This document shows positions 1-9,311 of a DNA stretch of 64,000 bases, in pieces. A model generated the notes under the pieces. The model saw only the letters and a list, made by a program, of their open reading frames with translations. It did no database searches and was not told the origin of the DNA. The first letter of the stretch is position 1, and every line of letters starts with the position of its first letter. The translations under genes and the position numbers were made by a program. The stretch comes from JAACFF01 sp963701435 (GTDB taxonomy: Bacteria > Chloroflexota > Anaerolineae > Promineifilales > Promineifilaceae): NCBI GenBank assembly GCA_963701435.1, contig CAVPAL010000006.1, forward strand, positions 806,001 to 870,000, in the 5' to 3' direction.

Positions 1-251
1 ACTTCAGCCCGGCGGGTGTCAGCAGTTATCAACTATATATGCCGTCAATTATGAATGACCCAGATTCATAAACGTGAATGAAGAAATTAGCGTACAGAGG
101 TTTTTTTAGTCATGCTACCAGCATGATTTGATGGAGAAGGGATTCACTTTTGAGCTTTGAGCAAGATCAGCGGTTTACCTGACAACCTTGTTCGAACAGC
201 TTCTTAAATTGCACTTTTGTGCATTAAAAATACAAAGGGAGTTTTGAAAGA

Positions 252-2687
252 ATGAAAAAATATGCAAAGCTGTTGTCCATTTTTATGGCGCTGTTTATCG
301 TCACGATTCTGGCCTTAAAAACCAGTTTCGTTAATGCAGATCCGTCTACAATTAATATTGATGTCTGGTATGGAGATACTCAAGATTTTGGTCAACAAGG
401 TACTCCGCAAGAATGGCTTAACATTCTTGGAAACGTTTCTGATCCCGAAGATGTCGCCTCATTTCATTTCAAAATCAATGGCGCCCCAGCCGGATTTTTA
501 GATATTGGTCCTGATGCCCGCCGGCTGCAAGATGAAGGTGACTTTAATATTGAACTTCCCAACCAGGCTCTTGTCGATGGCGCCAATACCATCACCATTA
601 CCGCAGTTGACTCACTAGGGGCGGAAACTATCAAAGAAGTCACTGTGAATTATGACAAGAGCGCCGTCTGGCCAATGCCATACGATGTCAACTGGCAAAC
701 TGCGACCGAGATTTCCGATGTGGCACAGGTGGTAGACGGTGAATGGGGAATCACTGCGGATGGTTTGCGTCCAATCCAACTTGGCTATGATCGTGGTGTT
801 GCGATTGGCGGCCTGACTAACTGGACCAGCTATGACATTGTTGTCCCCATTACGATTAATTCTTTAAGTCCGGACGTGGACTTTAGCTCCTCTTTGACAA
901 CGCCAGGCGTTGGTATGCTGGTCAGGTGGCAAGGTCATGACGGCCAGCAGCAGCCGCGCGAAGGCTGGGCGCGTCATGGCGCTCTGGGCTGGTACAAATG
1001 GTTCGATCCGGATAACGGCCGTGTTCGATTTGAAGGGAATGTCAAAGATATCACAACCCTCAACCAGGTGGCCAACCTTGAGATTGGAGAAACGTATAAT
1101 TACAAAGTCCGCTCCGTTGGCGTGCCGGGTGACAGCCCCTTTTATGGCATAAAAGTTTGGCAAGTGGATTTGCCGGAACCTGATGAATGGAATGTTGTTG
1201 CTCGCGGCAATGCTGCCTCAACCAATAATGGCTCTGTTTTATTGCTTGCGCATTATGTTGACGCTACCTTTGGTAATATTCAAGTCCAGCCTTTTAATTC
1301 CTCAGAACGTTTCGATGTAAATATTACCAAAAGTGGCAATGGCTCTGTGGTTTTGGATCCCGATCCGGCTGATTATCCGAACGGATATCCCTATGGTACG
1401 ATGCTGACGATTTCGGCTATGGGTGACCCGGGCTGGGTGTTTAACAGTTGGGGCGGCGACCTGGCCGGCCAAAATAATCCCACTGTTATCATGCTGGAAT
1501 CAGATATTAATGCTTCAGCCCTGTTTGTCGAAAGTTTATCAGGGATTGAGTCAGATGATTTTAGCGCTTGCGAATTAAATGAAGACCTGTGGACGTTCAT
1601 TAATCCTTTGAATGATGCGTCCTATGTGATGACCGGCTCTCAGTTACAGATGAATGTTCCTGGTGATGTTGATCACAATGTTTGGACCGATGGTAATAAC
1701 GCGCCGCGTATTATGCAGCCCGCGAACGATGAGGATTTTGAACTTGAACTCAAGTTTGATTCCCCAGTCACCGAACAATACCAGATTCAGGGTGTTATTG
1801 TTGAACAGGACGAGAACAATTTCGTGCGCTTTGACTTTTTCAGCGATGGAACCAACACTCGCTACTTTGCGGCTGTCTTTGTGAATGGGTTGTTACCGGC
1901 TGCCAAACTGAACGGCGTCGTTCCCAATGCAGGCGCGCCAACTTATATGCGTGTGAGAAGGTCAAATGATCAATGGGTCATGATCTACTCATTGGACGGA
2001 AATAATTGGACAACCGCAGGGACTTTTGTGCATCCATTAACAGTCTCTTCTGTTGGCCCGTTTTTTGGAAACGTTGATGGTTCTGCGGCCAGCTACCTGA
2101 CGCCAGAACTTTATCAGCCGGATGCTGTTTCTGAAACAACTGCGCCTGCATTTACCGGTTTACTGGATTATTTCTTCAATACGGCCGCGCCAATTATTCC
2201 TGAGGACGGCGGGTCAAATAGTGTCAATGTCACTGTGGAGGGTAACGGAAATGTTGCCTTAAATCCGGACAAAACAGAATATGCCTGCGGCGAAACGGTA
2301 ACGTTGACTGCGACGCCTGCGTCAAGCTGGGTATTTGCAGGCTGGAGTGGCGATTTAACCGGCTCTGCGAATCCGGCTATGATTACAATCAACGGCAACT
2401 ATGACATTACGGCTGAGTTTCTGCAGCAAAGTGAGAGCTTTACCTTGAACGTTGCAACGAATGGTTCTGGAACCGTAGTTGTAGATCCGGATAAGGATTA
2501 TTACGTACAAGGTGAAGAAGTAACGCTTACAGCGCAACCTTCAAGCGGATGGAATTTTACCGGTTGGAGCGGCGGCCTAAGCGGTGATGAAAACCCTGCG
2601 ACCATCATTATGACCGCAGATCGATCTGTTACGGCAAACTTTGCACAGGATGAAAGTAAAGTTTATGTGCCAATGATTCTTCGTTAG
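252..2687 (+). CDS. Secreted multidomain beta-repeat surface protein
   Basis: 811-residue exported protein. An N-terminal signal peptide is visible (Lys-rich start, then a hydrophobic stretch to about residue 29, cleavage near VNA). A first beta-rich part (about 30-350) is followed by an InlB-type bacterial repeat with the motif FNSWGGDL (about 355-430), a DUF1349/laminin-G-like sandwich beginning DDFSACEL (about 433-640), and two further InlB-type repeats with VFAGWSGDL and NFTGWSGGL (about 660-800). The last residues, VYVPMILR, resemble the short hydrophobic tail seen on many Chloroflexota exported proteins. The 10725-13988 gene shares the same sandwich plus repeat core, so the two are paralogues. 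A good terminator follows. The role is probably cell-surface adhesion or glycan binding; no catalytic motif was seen. Confidence 0.8.
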   Translation: MKKYAKLLSIFMALFIVTILALKTSFVNADPSTINIDVWYGDTQDFGQQGTPQEWLNILGNVSDPEDVASFHFKINGAPAGFLDIGPDARRLQDEGDFNIELPNQALVDGANTITITAVDSLGAETIKEVTVNYDKSAVWPMPYDVNWQTATEISDVAQVVDGEWGITADGLRPIQLGYDRGVAIGGLTNWTSYDIVVPITINSLSPDVDFSSSLTTPGVGMLVRWQGHDGQQQPREGWARHGALGWYKWFDPDNGRVRFEGNVKDITTLNQVANLEIGETYNYKVRSVGVPGDSPFYGIKVWQVDLPEPDEWNVVARGNAASTNNGSVLLLAHYVDATFGNIQVQPFNSSERFDVNITKSGNGSVVLDPDPADYPNGYPYGTMLTISAMGDPGWVFNSWGGDLAGQNNPTVIMLESDINASALFVESLSGIESDDFSACELNEDLWTFINPLNDASYVMTGSQLQMNVPGDVDHNVWTDGNNAPRIMQPANDEDFELELKFDSPVTEQYQIQGVIVEQDENNFVRFDFFSDGTNTRYFAAVFVNGLLPAAKLNGVVPNAGAPTYMRVRRSNDQWVMIYSLDGNNWTTAGTFVHPLTVSSVGPFFGNVDGSAASYLTPELYQPDAVSETTAPAFTGLLDYFFNTAAPIIPEDGGSNSVNVTVEGNGNVALNPDKTEYACGETVTLTATPASSWVFAGWSGDLTGSANPAMITINGNYDITAEFLQQSESFTLNVATNGSGTVVVDPDKDYYVQGEEVTLTAQPSSGWNFTGWSGGLSGDENPATIIMTADRSVTANFAQDESKVYVPMILR

Positions 2688-2709
2688 GCGAAATTCATAA
2701 AATTAATAG

Positions 2710-2748
2710 GGCATCCGGTCACATGCAGATTCGGATGCCTTTTCTCTT
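2710..2748 (+). terminator. Rho-independent terminator after the surface protein
   Basis: An 8-bp perfect stem (GGCATCCG at 2710-2717, CGGATGCC at 2732-2739) is followed by a T-rich tail. It separates the surface protein gene from rfbF. Confidence 0.8.
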
Positions 2749-2770
2749 TACCTGTTTTAATTCAGGCCAT

Positions 2771-2827
2771 TTAGGTAAACTGCGAAAAGTCGTTTGAAAT
2801 GGACATCTCCCAATTTTCGCGGTTTCC
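2771..2827. repeat. Dispersed intergenic repeat, short copy A
   Basis: The stretch beginning TTAGGTAAACTGCGAAAAGT and ending in CGCGGTTTCC closely matches the first half of the element at 14112-14225 and is related to 63005-63102. It lies just upstream of rfbF. Only the first half is present here. Confidence 0.6.
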
Positions 2828-2848
2828 ACACATAAGGAGTAGTAAACG

Positions 2849-3640
2849 ATGAAAGTTGGAATTTTGGCCGGTGGGCTGGGCACACGTCTGTCTGAAGAAA
2901 CCGTCGAAAAGCCGAAACCAATGGTTGAAATCGGTGGAAAACCGATTATGTGGCATATCATGATGCATTATGCCTATTATGGATTCAACGATTTTGTTGT
3001 TGGGTTGGGTTATAAGGGGGAAGTTATCAAAAGATATATAGTCGATTATGTTGCATTAAACAGCGACCTGACGGTTAATTTGCGCAGCGGCAATGTGCAG
3101 CGGCACGAGAATGGGGCTGTGCCAGACTGGAATGTTGAGTTGGTGAATACCGGTCTTTTGACAATGACCGGTGGACGGATCAAGCGCCTTATTCCCTATA
3201 TGGGCAACGAAACCTTTATGCTGACCTGGGGTGATGGCGTCGCCACAATTGATCTGGATAAACTGTTGGCGTTTCATCGTGCTCATGGGAAATTGGCTAC
3301 ATTAACGGCCGTTCGTCCCCCGGCGCGTTTTGGTCATCTTGAATTCAATGGCAAATCAACCAAAGAAGGCGCGCAAATTGTCCGCTTTGACGAAAAACCA
3401 CAAGCATCCGAAGGCTGGATCAATGGGGCATTTTTTGTTCTTGAGCCAGAGGTTTATGATTACATCGAAGGGGACGAAACCATGTGGGAACGGGAACCGC
3501 TGGAGCGTCTGGCGGAAGAAGGCCAGCTCATGGCTTATAAACATGACGGCTTCTGGCAGTGCATGGACACCCTGCGCGACAAACGTTTGTTAGATAATCT
3601 GTGGGATTCAGGTTTAGCTCCCTGGAAAATCTGGAAGTAA
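2849..3640 (+). CDS. rfbF: Glucose-1-phosphate cytidylyltransferase
   Basis: Makes CDP-glucose from CTP and glucose 1-phosphate, the entry step to CDP-linked 3,6-dideoxy and branched sugars. The N-terminus has the nucleotidyltransferase signature (GGLGTR at residues 8-13 and a KPKPM segment just after); length 263 is usual for the family. The substrate loop MLTWGDGVA and the later GAFFVLEPEV segment are typical. An AAGGAG ribosome site precedes the ATG. No CDP-glucose 4,6-dehydratase (rfbG) of recognisable type is adjacent; the next gene is a different SDR. The gene opens the glycan cluster. Confidence 0.92.
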   Translation: MKVGILAGGLGTRLSEETVEKPKPMVEIGGKPIMWHIMMHYAYYGFNDFVVGLGYKGEVIKRYIVDYVALNSDLTVNLRSGNVQRHENGAVPDWNVELVNTGLLTMTGGRIKRLIPYMGNETFMLTWGDGVATIDLDKLLAFHRAHGKLATLTAVRPPARFGHLEFNGKSTKEGAQIVRFDEKPQASEGWINGAFFVLEPEVYDYIEGDETMWEREPLERLAEEGQLMAYKHDGFWQCMDTLRDKRLLDNLWDSGLAPWKIWK

Positions 3641-3780
3641 GATGAATCTTAAGTCCTTGACCATAAAATAAGGTAAATGTAGAGAAACCATGGAACATAG
3701 CAGGTCACTTTATCAGGCTGCTTTCCCGTGGTTTTTTTGTGAGAAATAGAAGTGCAAAATTGAACATCAGGAGTCAAAAT

Positions 3781-4827
3781 ATGCGTGTACTTGTAACTGG
3801 ACACAATGGATATGTGGGCACGATTTTAGTGCCCATGTTATTAGAACGAGGTCATGACGTAGTTGGTTTGGATACGAACCTGTATGAGGGTTCTACATTT
3901 GGTGAAGATAACAGCACCAAAGATATTCCGGCCATCATTAAAGATATACGGGATGTAGACGCCGCTGATCTGGAAGGTTTTGAGGCTATCCTCCACCTCG
4001 CAGGGCTTTCTAATGATCCTTTGGGGGATCTAAATCCGGAATTGACCTATGATATTAACTATCGAGCCTCTGTGCGCCTGGCCAAACTGGCAAAAGAAGT
4101 TGGCGTAGAGCGTTTCGTCTTTTCCTCTTCCTGCAGCAATTATGGGGCTGGCGGTGAGGATTGGTTAGATGAGACCTCTGCTTTTAATCCCGTGACCCCA
4201 TATGGCCAATCCAAGGTATTTGTAGAACGGGATGTCGCCCAACTGGCGGATGACAATTTCCATCCCACTTTCTTACGCAGCTCAACGGCGTACGGCGTTT
4301 CACCGCGTCTGCGTTTTGATCTGGTTCTTAACAACCTGACCGCCTGGGCATTTACAACCGGGCTGGTCTATCTGAAAAGTGATGGAACGCCGTGGCGACC
4401 AATTGTGCATGTAGAAGACATGTCGCTTGCGTTCGTTGCTGCGATGCAGGCGCCTATTGAGGTTGTCCACAATGAGGCTTTCAACGTGGGGCGTCCCGAA
4501 GAGAATTATCGCATCAGTGAACTGGCTGAAATCGTAGCTGACATTGTTCCCGGCAGCCGCATTGAATATGCTGAAGGGGCCGGGCCTGATACTCGCTGCT
4601 ATCGCGTAGACAGCAGCAAAATCGCCCGTACATTGCCTGATTATAAGCCGCGTTGGACTGCGCGCATGGGTGCGGAAGAGTTGTACGAAGCGTATAAGCA
4701 AGTGGGATTGAAGCTGGACGAATTTGAAGGTCCCCGCTACCGGCGTCTGAAACACATAAAGTCTCTTATGAATGCCGGTCTCCTGGATGACTCCTTGCGT
4801 TGGCGAGAGCCTGCCGTCGTCGTTTAA
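3781..4827 (+). CDS. NAD-dependent sugar epimerase/dehydratase (SDR)
   Basis: Extended short-chain dehydrogenase of 348 residues. The Rossmann motif TGHNGYVG lies at residues 6-13, SSSCSNYG supplies the catalytic Ser region, and YGQSK is the YxxxK pair. I chose the ATG at 3781 because AGGAG sits a few bases upstream; an in-frame start 14 codons earlier lacks this. It probably modifies the NDP-sugar made from RfbF's product, either as dehydratase or epimerase; the exact reaction cannot be told from sequence. Confidence 0.85.
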   Translation: MRVLVTGHNGYVGTILVPMLLERGHDVVGLDTNLYEGSTFGEDNSTKDIPAIIKDIRDVDAADLEGFEAILHLAGLSNDPLGDLNPELTYDINYRASVRLAKLAKEVGVERFVFSSSCSNYGAGGEDWLDETSAFNPVTPYGQSKVFVERDVAQLADDNFHPTFLRSSTAYGVSPRLRFDLVLNNLTAWAFTTGLVYLKSDGTPWRPIVHVEDMSLAFVAAMQAPIEVVHNEAFNVGRPEENYRISELAEIVADIVPGSRIEYAEGAGPDTRCYRVDSSKIARTLPDYKPRWTARMGAEELYEAYKQVGLKLDEFEGPRYRRLKHIKSLMNAGLLDDSLRWREPAVVV

Positions 4828-4870
4828 TAGACGTTTTCCCAGCCAATTTTGAAAAAGTATTCAGCAATTT

Positions 4871-4909
4871 CTTGTGAAGACGCTTTGTATCGCAAAGCGT
4901 CTTCACAAG
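4871..4909. other. Perfect 17-bp inverted repeat (hairpin)
   Basis: The arms at 4871-4887 and 4893-4909 are perfectly complementary with a five-base loop. There is no T-tract afterwards, so it is not a classic intrinsic terminator. It could act as an RNA 3'-end stabiliser or a factor-dependent terminator between the SDR and the next gene. Confidence 0.6.
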
Positions 4910-4981
4910 CGTTCTGTTCCGCTAAAATTTAACCGGGCGCGTGTGATGTAATGGATTTACTTGTAAAGGATTTTTTCGAAG

Positions 4982-6112
4982 ATGAACAACGCTGCTCAAA
5001 TTACCTATTTCGATTTGGTGAGGATGGAAAGCCTCAGTTTTTACCTGCTGGGTTTGCTTGCAAATCAGCGCAAAAGTGATTTTCGCTTGCAAGTGCGCCG
5101 CACGGTCCCGCCCATTTTAAACAGCAATGAGTTAAGCCGCGATCGTAAGATGCAGCTCCAGGCGCTCGGTATTTTTGAGTATCGAGAGGCCGGGGAGCAG
5201 TTTTATTTTTGTATCGATCGCAGCGACCACGCTGATACGGCGCTGGGAGAGGGCTATGATTATGAAACGCTTGAACGGGTCAGATATTACTTCAAAGTGA
5301 ATTACAACCATGAAGTTGTTGAGACGGACCCTATACTGCGGACTTTCCGAGAAAAAATAAAGCCGATCACATCCGGTTTTCCGCTGCGCTTGCCTTTTAG
5401 CCAATATGTGTGGCAACGGCCGTTTTCCGGCAAAAAAAACACGGCAAAATGGACAAACTATAAATTTTCAGAGCGGCTGCGGCGCTGGTTGAATCTGCCA
5501 ACGTTGGCCCAAATGCAGCGCCTGCGGCAGGTTAAAACCCCGATTGATGTGTTTTTCGTGATGTCCTATTATCCCCAGACCCATCACAGTCAGAATGCAG
5601 AATTGCGGCATACGCTCATGGAAAAACTGAAGAACCTGGCTGGATTTAACATTGTAACCGGCTTTGCGACTGACAAGCCGCTGCCCGCAGAATATGAACG
5701 ATATCGTTTGAAACGTTTTGGGCCGCTAGAGTATTTGCAGCAATTAGCCCAATCAAAAGTTGTTATCTATGTGCGCGGCGCGCATGACTGCATTTCCGCC
5801 AAATTGGGTCATTATCTCGCCTTGGGCAAACCCATATGCGGCCAGCGTATCCTCAATAATACCGAAAACCTGTATTCCAACGCGCGCTTTGAAGAGCAAT
5901 TTGCATTTGAAGATGCAGATGTAATTGTTGAACGCGCCGTTGAACTGCTGGCTAAACCCGCATTGCGAGATAAGCTTGCACGTGCAAATGCGCAAACTTT
6001 TGATAACCGGTTCGCGCCAGATCAAGTCGCCGCGCGTATGTTGTACACAATTTCAGGCCGGCAAAGCGCGCCTGTTGGAATATATGATGCCAAAGCTGCT
6101 GGTTATGTATAG
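4982..6112 (+). CDS. Probable glycosyltransferase (GT-B-like C-terminal half)
   Basis: 376 residues, no signal peptide. The C-terminal half (about 180-360) looks like the sugar-nucleotide-binding half of a GT-B enzyme: FGPLEYLQQLAQSKVVIYVRG, a segment resembling AKLGHYLALGKPICG, and a final helical region. The N-terminal half is not recognised. Its 3' end overlaps the next gene by 29 bases, suggesting co-translation. The position inside the NDP-sugar cluster supports a transferase role; acceptor and donor are unknown. Confidence 0.5.
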   Translation: MNNAAQITYFDLVRMESLSFYLLGLLANQRKSDFRLQVRRTVPPILNSNELSRDRKMQLQALGIFEYREAGEQFYFCIDRSDHADTALGEGYDYETLERVRYYFKVNYNHEVVETDPILRTFREKIKPITSGFPLRLPFSQYVWQRPFSGKKNTAKWTNYKFSERLRRWLNLPTLAQMQRLRQVKTPIDVFFVMSYYPQTHHSQNAELRHTLMEKLKNLAGFNIVTGFATDKPLPAEYERYRLKRFGPLEYLQQLAQSKVVIYVRGAHDCISAKLGHYLALGKPICGQRILNNTENLYSNARFEEQFAFEDADVIVERAVELLAKPALRDKLARANAQTFDNRFAPDQVAARMLYTISGRQSAPVGIYDAKAAGYV

Positions 6113-7058
6113 CAATGAGCCGCCGACTCGGGACCATAGCGCGCGTTTGCAGCGTTTGTGCCCGGACAAAGAGGTGGTTGTGATTGACTCAGATTTGGCT
6201 GCTGTTGCCCATGCTGCAGATGCTGAAATTATCCTGGGTCATCGTTATCTACGCCAGACGCTGCCGCATACACGCGCGCTCAAATGGATTCAGTCAACGG
6301 CGGGCGGCGTGCATCATCTAATTTCGCCAACTTTGCAGCAGAAGGGGCCGATTTTGACGCGCTGCCCCATTTTTGCGGATATCATTGCGCTGCATGCATT
6401 TGCACTGGCGCTGGCGGTTTCGCGGCGCGTGCCGGAATGTGTTCGTTCGCAGGAGAGAGGTGTTTGGGAACGGCCGTCTTACATCCTGCCGCCTCCGCAA
6501 ACAGCCATGATATTAGGTATGGGCGTAATCGGCCGTTCTCTTGCAGCCACCCTGCGCGCCAATCACATCGCTGTGCTCGGTGTGAACCGCAAGCATACTG
6601 TGGAGGTTGAAGCTGCTTGCGATGAACTGCTCGACTATGAATCCTGGCGCCGCCACTTGGGTCGAATAGACCTATTATTTGTTACCCTTCCGTTAACCAA
6701 AACGACCAGCCATCTTATAAATGAAACAGTCATGCAGGCGCTGCCGCGTCATGCAATTATTGTCAATGTCGGTCGCAGCGCCGTTATCGATTTGCCCGCG
6801 CTGGTAATCCAGCTTGAAAAAGGACAGCTCGGTGGTGCAGCGCTTGATGTACTTGATCCAATACCCCGGTCAAAATTAGACTCGTTCTGGTCAACGCCAA
6901 ACTTGTTGATTACGGCCAAGGCAGCCACTTTTTTCCACGGCCGCCAGGCCCGGCTGGAAGCTTTTATCGAAGCTCAGATCAAGCGATATACCGGCGGAAT
7001 CGACCTGCTGCATCAGGTTGACATTGACGAAATTATCTATGAGGTGAGACTATCGTGA
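6084..7058 (+). CDS. D-2-hydroxyacid dehydrogenase-like protein
   Basis: About 324 residues from the ATG at 6084; a longer reading frame to 5925 would lie inside the upstream gene. The NAD-binding motif GMGVIGRSL is near residue 145, and VNVGRSAVID carries the family Arg. The usual catalytic Glu region (DVFxxEP) reads DVLDPIP and the usual TPH His region reads ITAKAAT, so both the Glu and the His appear replaced. This suggests an altered reaction or a non-catalytic role. It overlaps the aldolase gene by four bases (GTGA), indicating translational coupling. Confidence 0.7.
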   Translation: MMPKLLVMYSNEPPTRDHSARLQRLCPDKEVVVIDSDLAAVAHAADAEIILGHRYLRQTLPHTRALKWIQSTAGGVHHLISPTLQQKGPILTRCPIFADIIALHAFALALAVSRRVPECVRSQERGVWERPSYILPPPQTAMILGMGVIGRSLAATLRANHIAVLGVNRKHTVEVEAACDELLDYESWRRHLGRIDLLFVTLPLTKTTSHLINETVMQALPRHAIIVNVGRSAVIDLPALVIQLEKGQLGGAALDVLDPIPRSKLDSFWSTPNLLITAKAATFFHGRQARLEAFIEAQIKRYTGGIDLLHQVDIDEIIYEVRLS

Positions 7059-7909
7059 GTTACGGACAAAACTTTGTGTTAACACTTTTTACCAATGATG
7101 TAGAATTGGCCCGCCGCGCGGATGCTGCGGGCATCGATCGCATTGGGTTGGACCTTGAAAAAATTGGCAAAGCCGAGCGCCAGGGACATCTGTCCACCTG
7201 GATTAGCGATCATGAAGAATATCAGCTTCCGAAATTGAGGCGGGCATTAAATCGGGCCAAGCTTTTTGCGCGCACGAATCCAATTCATCCCGATTCGGGT
7301 GCAGAAATTGAGCGTTTGCTCCAAGCCGGCGTTGAAGTCCTCATGCTGCCCATGTTTCATTCTGTTTGGGAAGCTGAAGATTTTGTAGAAATGATTGCCG
7401 GCAGAGCGGAGGTTTCATTGCTGCTGGAAACCGCTACGGCCGCAGCGCGCGTTGAGCAAATTGTGAAGATACCTGGAATTGATGAAATTCATATAGGCCT
7501 GAATGATTTATATCTCAGTTTGCAGCTTTCCAACCATTTTGAATTATTAGGTTCGCAGTTAATGGAAATGCTGTCAGCAATAATTTGTAATGCCGGCATT
7601 CCGTTTGGATTTGGCGGTGTTGGGCGGGTCGCGGATGAACGTCTGCCGATGCCTTCCGATCTTGTTTATGCTCAATATCCGCGTTTGAATGGCGATCGCG
7701 CGCTTGTTTCCAGAGTGTTTACATCACCTGATTACACTGCGCTAGACCTTGAGTATGAAGTGCAGCGATTTCGGGATCGGATGGATGTCTGGTATCAACG
7801 CGGGGAAAAAGAACATCAATATGCGCGTCAAGATATGGTTGACATTGCCGAGAAACTATGGCCGCCGAGTTTCAAATCTGTTCTGAATAAAGCGTTGGCG
7901 GTTGTTTAA
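7055..7909 (+). CDS. HpcH/HpaI aldolase/citrate lyase family protein
   Basis: 284 residues starting with GTG inside the stop of the preceding gene. The fold signature is visible: DRIGLDLEKIGK near the start, FARTNPIHPDSGAEIERLL, VEVLMLPMFHS, and LLLETATAAARV, matching the metal-dependent aldol lyase core with the Glu of the LLLET segment. Family members cleave or form 2-keto-3-deoxy acids. With the dehydrogenase-like partner it may handle an acidic or branched sugar precursor for the glycan; this is inference. The C-terminus beyond residue 230 is not diagnostic. Confidence 0.72.
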   Translation: MSYGQNFVLTLFTNDVELARRADAAGIDRIGLDLEKIGKAERQGHLSTWISDHEEYQLPKLRRALNRAKLFARTNPIHPDSGAEIERLLQAGVEVLMLPMFHSVWEAEDFVEMIAGRAEVSLLLETATAAARVEQIVKIPGIDEIHIGLNDLYLSLQLSNHFELLGSQLMEMLSAIICNAGIPFGFGGVGRVADERLPMPSDLVYAQYPRLNGDRALVSRVFTSPDYTALDLEYEVQRFRDRMDVWYQRGEKEHQYARQDMVDIAEKLWPPSFKSVLNKALAVV

Positions 7910-8017
7910 GTAGGGTTGTGTGGCTGAACCTCTGAACTGTTCAAAAACCAGGCCCGGATCAGAAATTTAGAAAAATTTGAACCATCCCAAAAATCTTTAA
8001 TCAAGTAGGTAGTAAAA

Positions 8018-9292
8018 ATGATTACAAAAACTATGAATCAACAAGACATCACCACAAAAATCTGGCGTGACGAAATCACCTGCCGTTCTTGTGGCTCGAA
8101 TAAGCTTGAGGTGATTTTGCCTTTTGGCGATACACCACTGGCGGATCGTTTGTTAACGGCCGATCAACTAGATCAACCGGAATTGATTGCGCCTCTGACA
8201 TTGGTCTTTTGCCAAAATTGCGCCCTGGCGCAAATTCGGGAAACGGTTGACCCGGAAATTCTCTTTTATGCCGAATACCCCTATTTTTCCTCAGTATCCC
8301 CCGCGCTGCTGCGCCATTTTGGCCAGAGCGCCCAGGACATTATGGCCGAGCGCGATTTAGATGAGACCAGCCTGGTTATGGAAGCCGCCAGCAATGACGG
8401 CTATATGCTGCGCAATTTTTGGGAGCAGGGCATCCCCGTACTGGGGATTGACCCGGCCAAAGCGCCGGCAACGGCCGCTCAAGAAGCGGGCATTCCCACC
8501 ATGATCACTTTCTTTGGAGAACAGTTGGCTCAGGAATTAAAAGCGCAGGGCAAAACGGCGGATGTCTTTCTGGCCAATAATGTGCTTGCGCATGTGCCCG
8601 ATCTGAATGGTTTTGTCGCCGGCATCAAAACGATCTTGAAGGAAGACGGCGTAGCTGTAATTGAGGCGCCATATGTGGTTGACCTGGTTGACCATCGTGA
8701 GTTTGATACGATTTATCACCAGCATCTTTGTTATTACTCCGTGACCGCGCTCGACCGTCTCTTCCGCCGGCATGGCCTTTACCTGAATAAAATTAAGCGC
8801 GTCGCCATTCATGGCGGTTCGTTGCGGCTGTTCATTGAACCGCGTGAAAATGTACAGGAATCTGTGCAGGAACTGCTGGCGACTGAGGCAGAGCGCAAAG
8901 TTGATCGCATTGATTATTACCAAAGTTTTGCGGGTAATGTGCGCCATGTAAAACACGCCTTGTTGGCAATTTTGCATGATCTCAAAGCCAAAGGGCATTC
9001 TATTGTCGGTTATGGCGCGGCGGCGAAAGCGACAACCATGCTGGCGTACTGTGGCATTGACCAGGAATTGGTTGATTATGTTGTGGATTTGAATAAATAC
9101 AAACACGGCCGTTTCATGGGCGGCAACCAATTTCCCATCTATCCACCCCAAAAACTAATGGAAGATAAACCGGATTACGTTTTGCTGCTGGCCTGGAACT
9201 TCGCCAAAGAAATCATGAATCAGCAAGAAGCATATCGTGAGCAGGGAGGCAAGTTCATCATCCCAATTCCAGAACCGCGGATAGCCGACTAA
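8018..9292 (+). CDS. NDP-hexose C-methyltransferase-type protein
   Basis: 424 residues with the three-part layout of sugar C-methyltransferases (TylC3/NovU-like). An N-terminal zinc-binding block has CRSCGS and CQNC; a SAM-binding domain includes VMEAASNDGYML; a C-terminal domain carries IVGYGAAAKATTML and DLNKYKHGRFM. Such enzymes add a C-methyl group to keto-sugar nucleotides to make branched deoxysugars. It is the first of three related proteins in the region and is followed after 19 bases by the second. Confidence 0.85.
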   Translation: MITKTMNQQDITTKIWRDEITCRSCGSNKLEVILPFGDTPLADRLLTADQLDQPELIAPLTLVFCQNCALAQIRETVDPEILFYAEYPYFSSVSPALLRHFGQSAQDIMAERDLDETSLVMEAASNDGYMLRNFWEQGIPVLGIDPAKAPATAAQEAGIPTMITFFGEQLAQELKAQGKTADVFLANNVLAHVPDLNGFVAGIKTILKEDGVAVIEAPYVVDLVDHREFDTIYHQHLCYYSVTALDRLFRRHGLYLNKIKRVAIHGGSLRLFIEPRENVQESVQELLATEAERKVDRIDYYQSFAGNVRHVKHALLAILHDLKAKGHSIVGYGAAAKATTMLAYCGIDQELVDYVVDLNKYKHGRFMGGNQFPIYPPQKLMEDKPDYVLLLAWNFAKEIMNQQEAYREQGGKFIIPIPEPRIAD

Positions 9293-9311
9293 ATTGGTAA
9301 AGAGGTTAACG

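Noticed and set aside
4871..4909. Rho-independent terminator
   Set aside because: A perfect hairpin but no T-tract; listed as a hairpin only.
8537..9151. 204-residue minus-strand frame opposite the C-methyltransferase
   Set aside because: Shadow of a well-supported gene; no ribosome site or motif.
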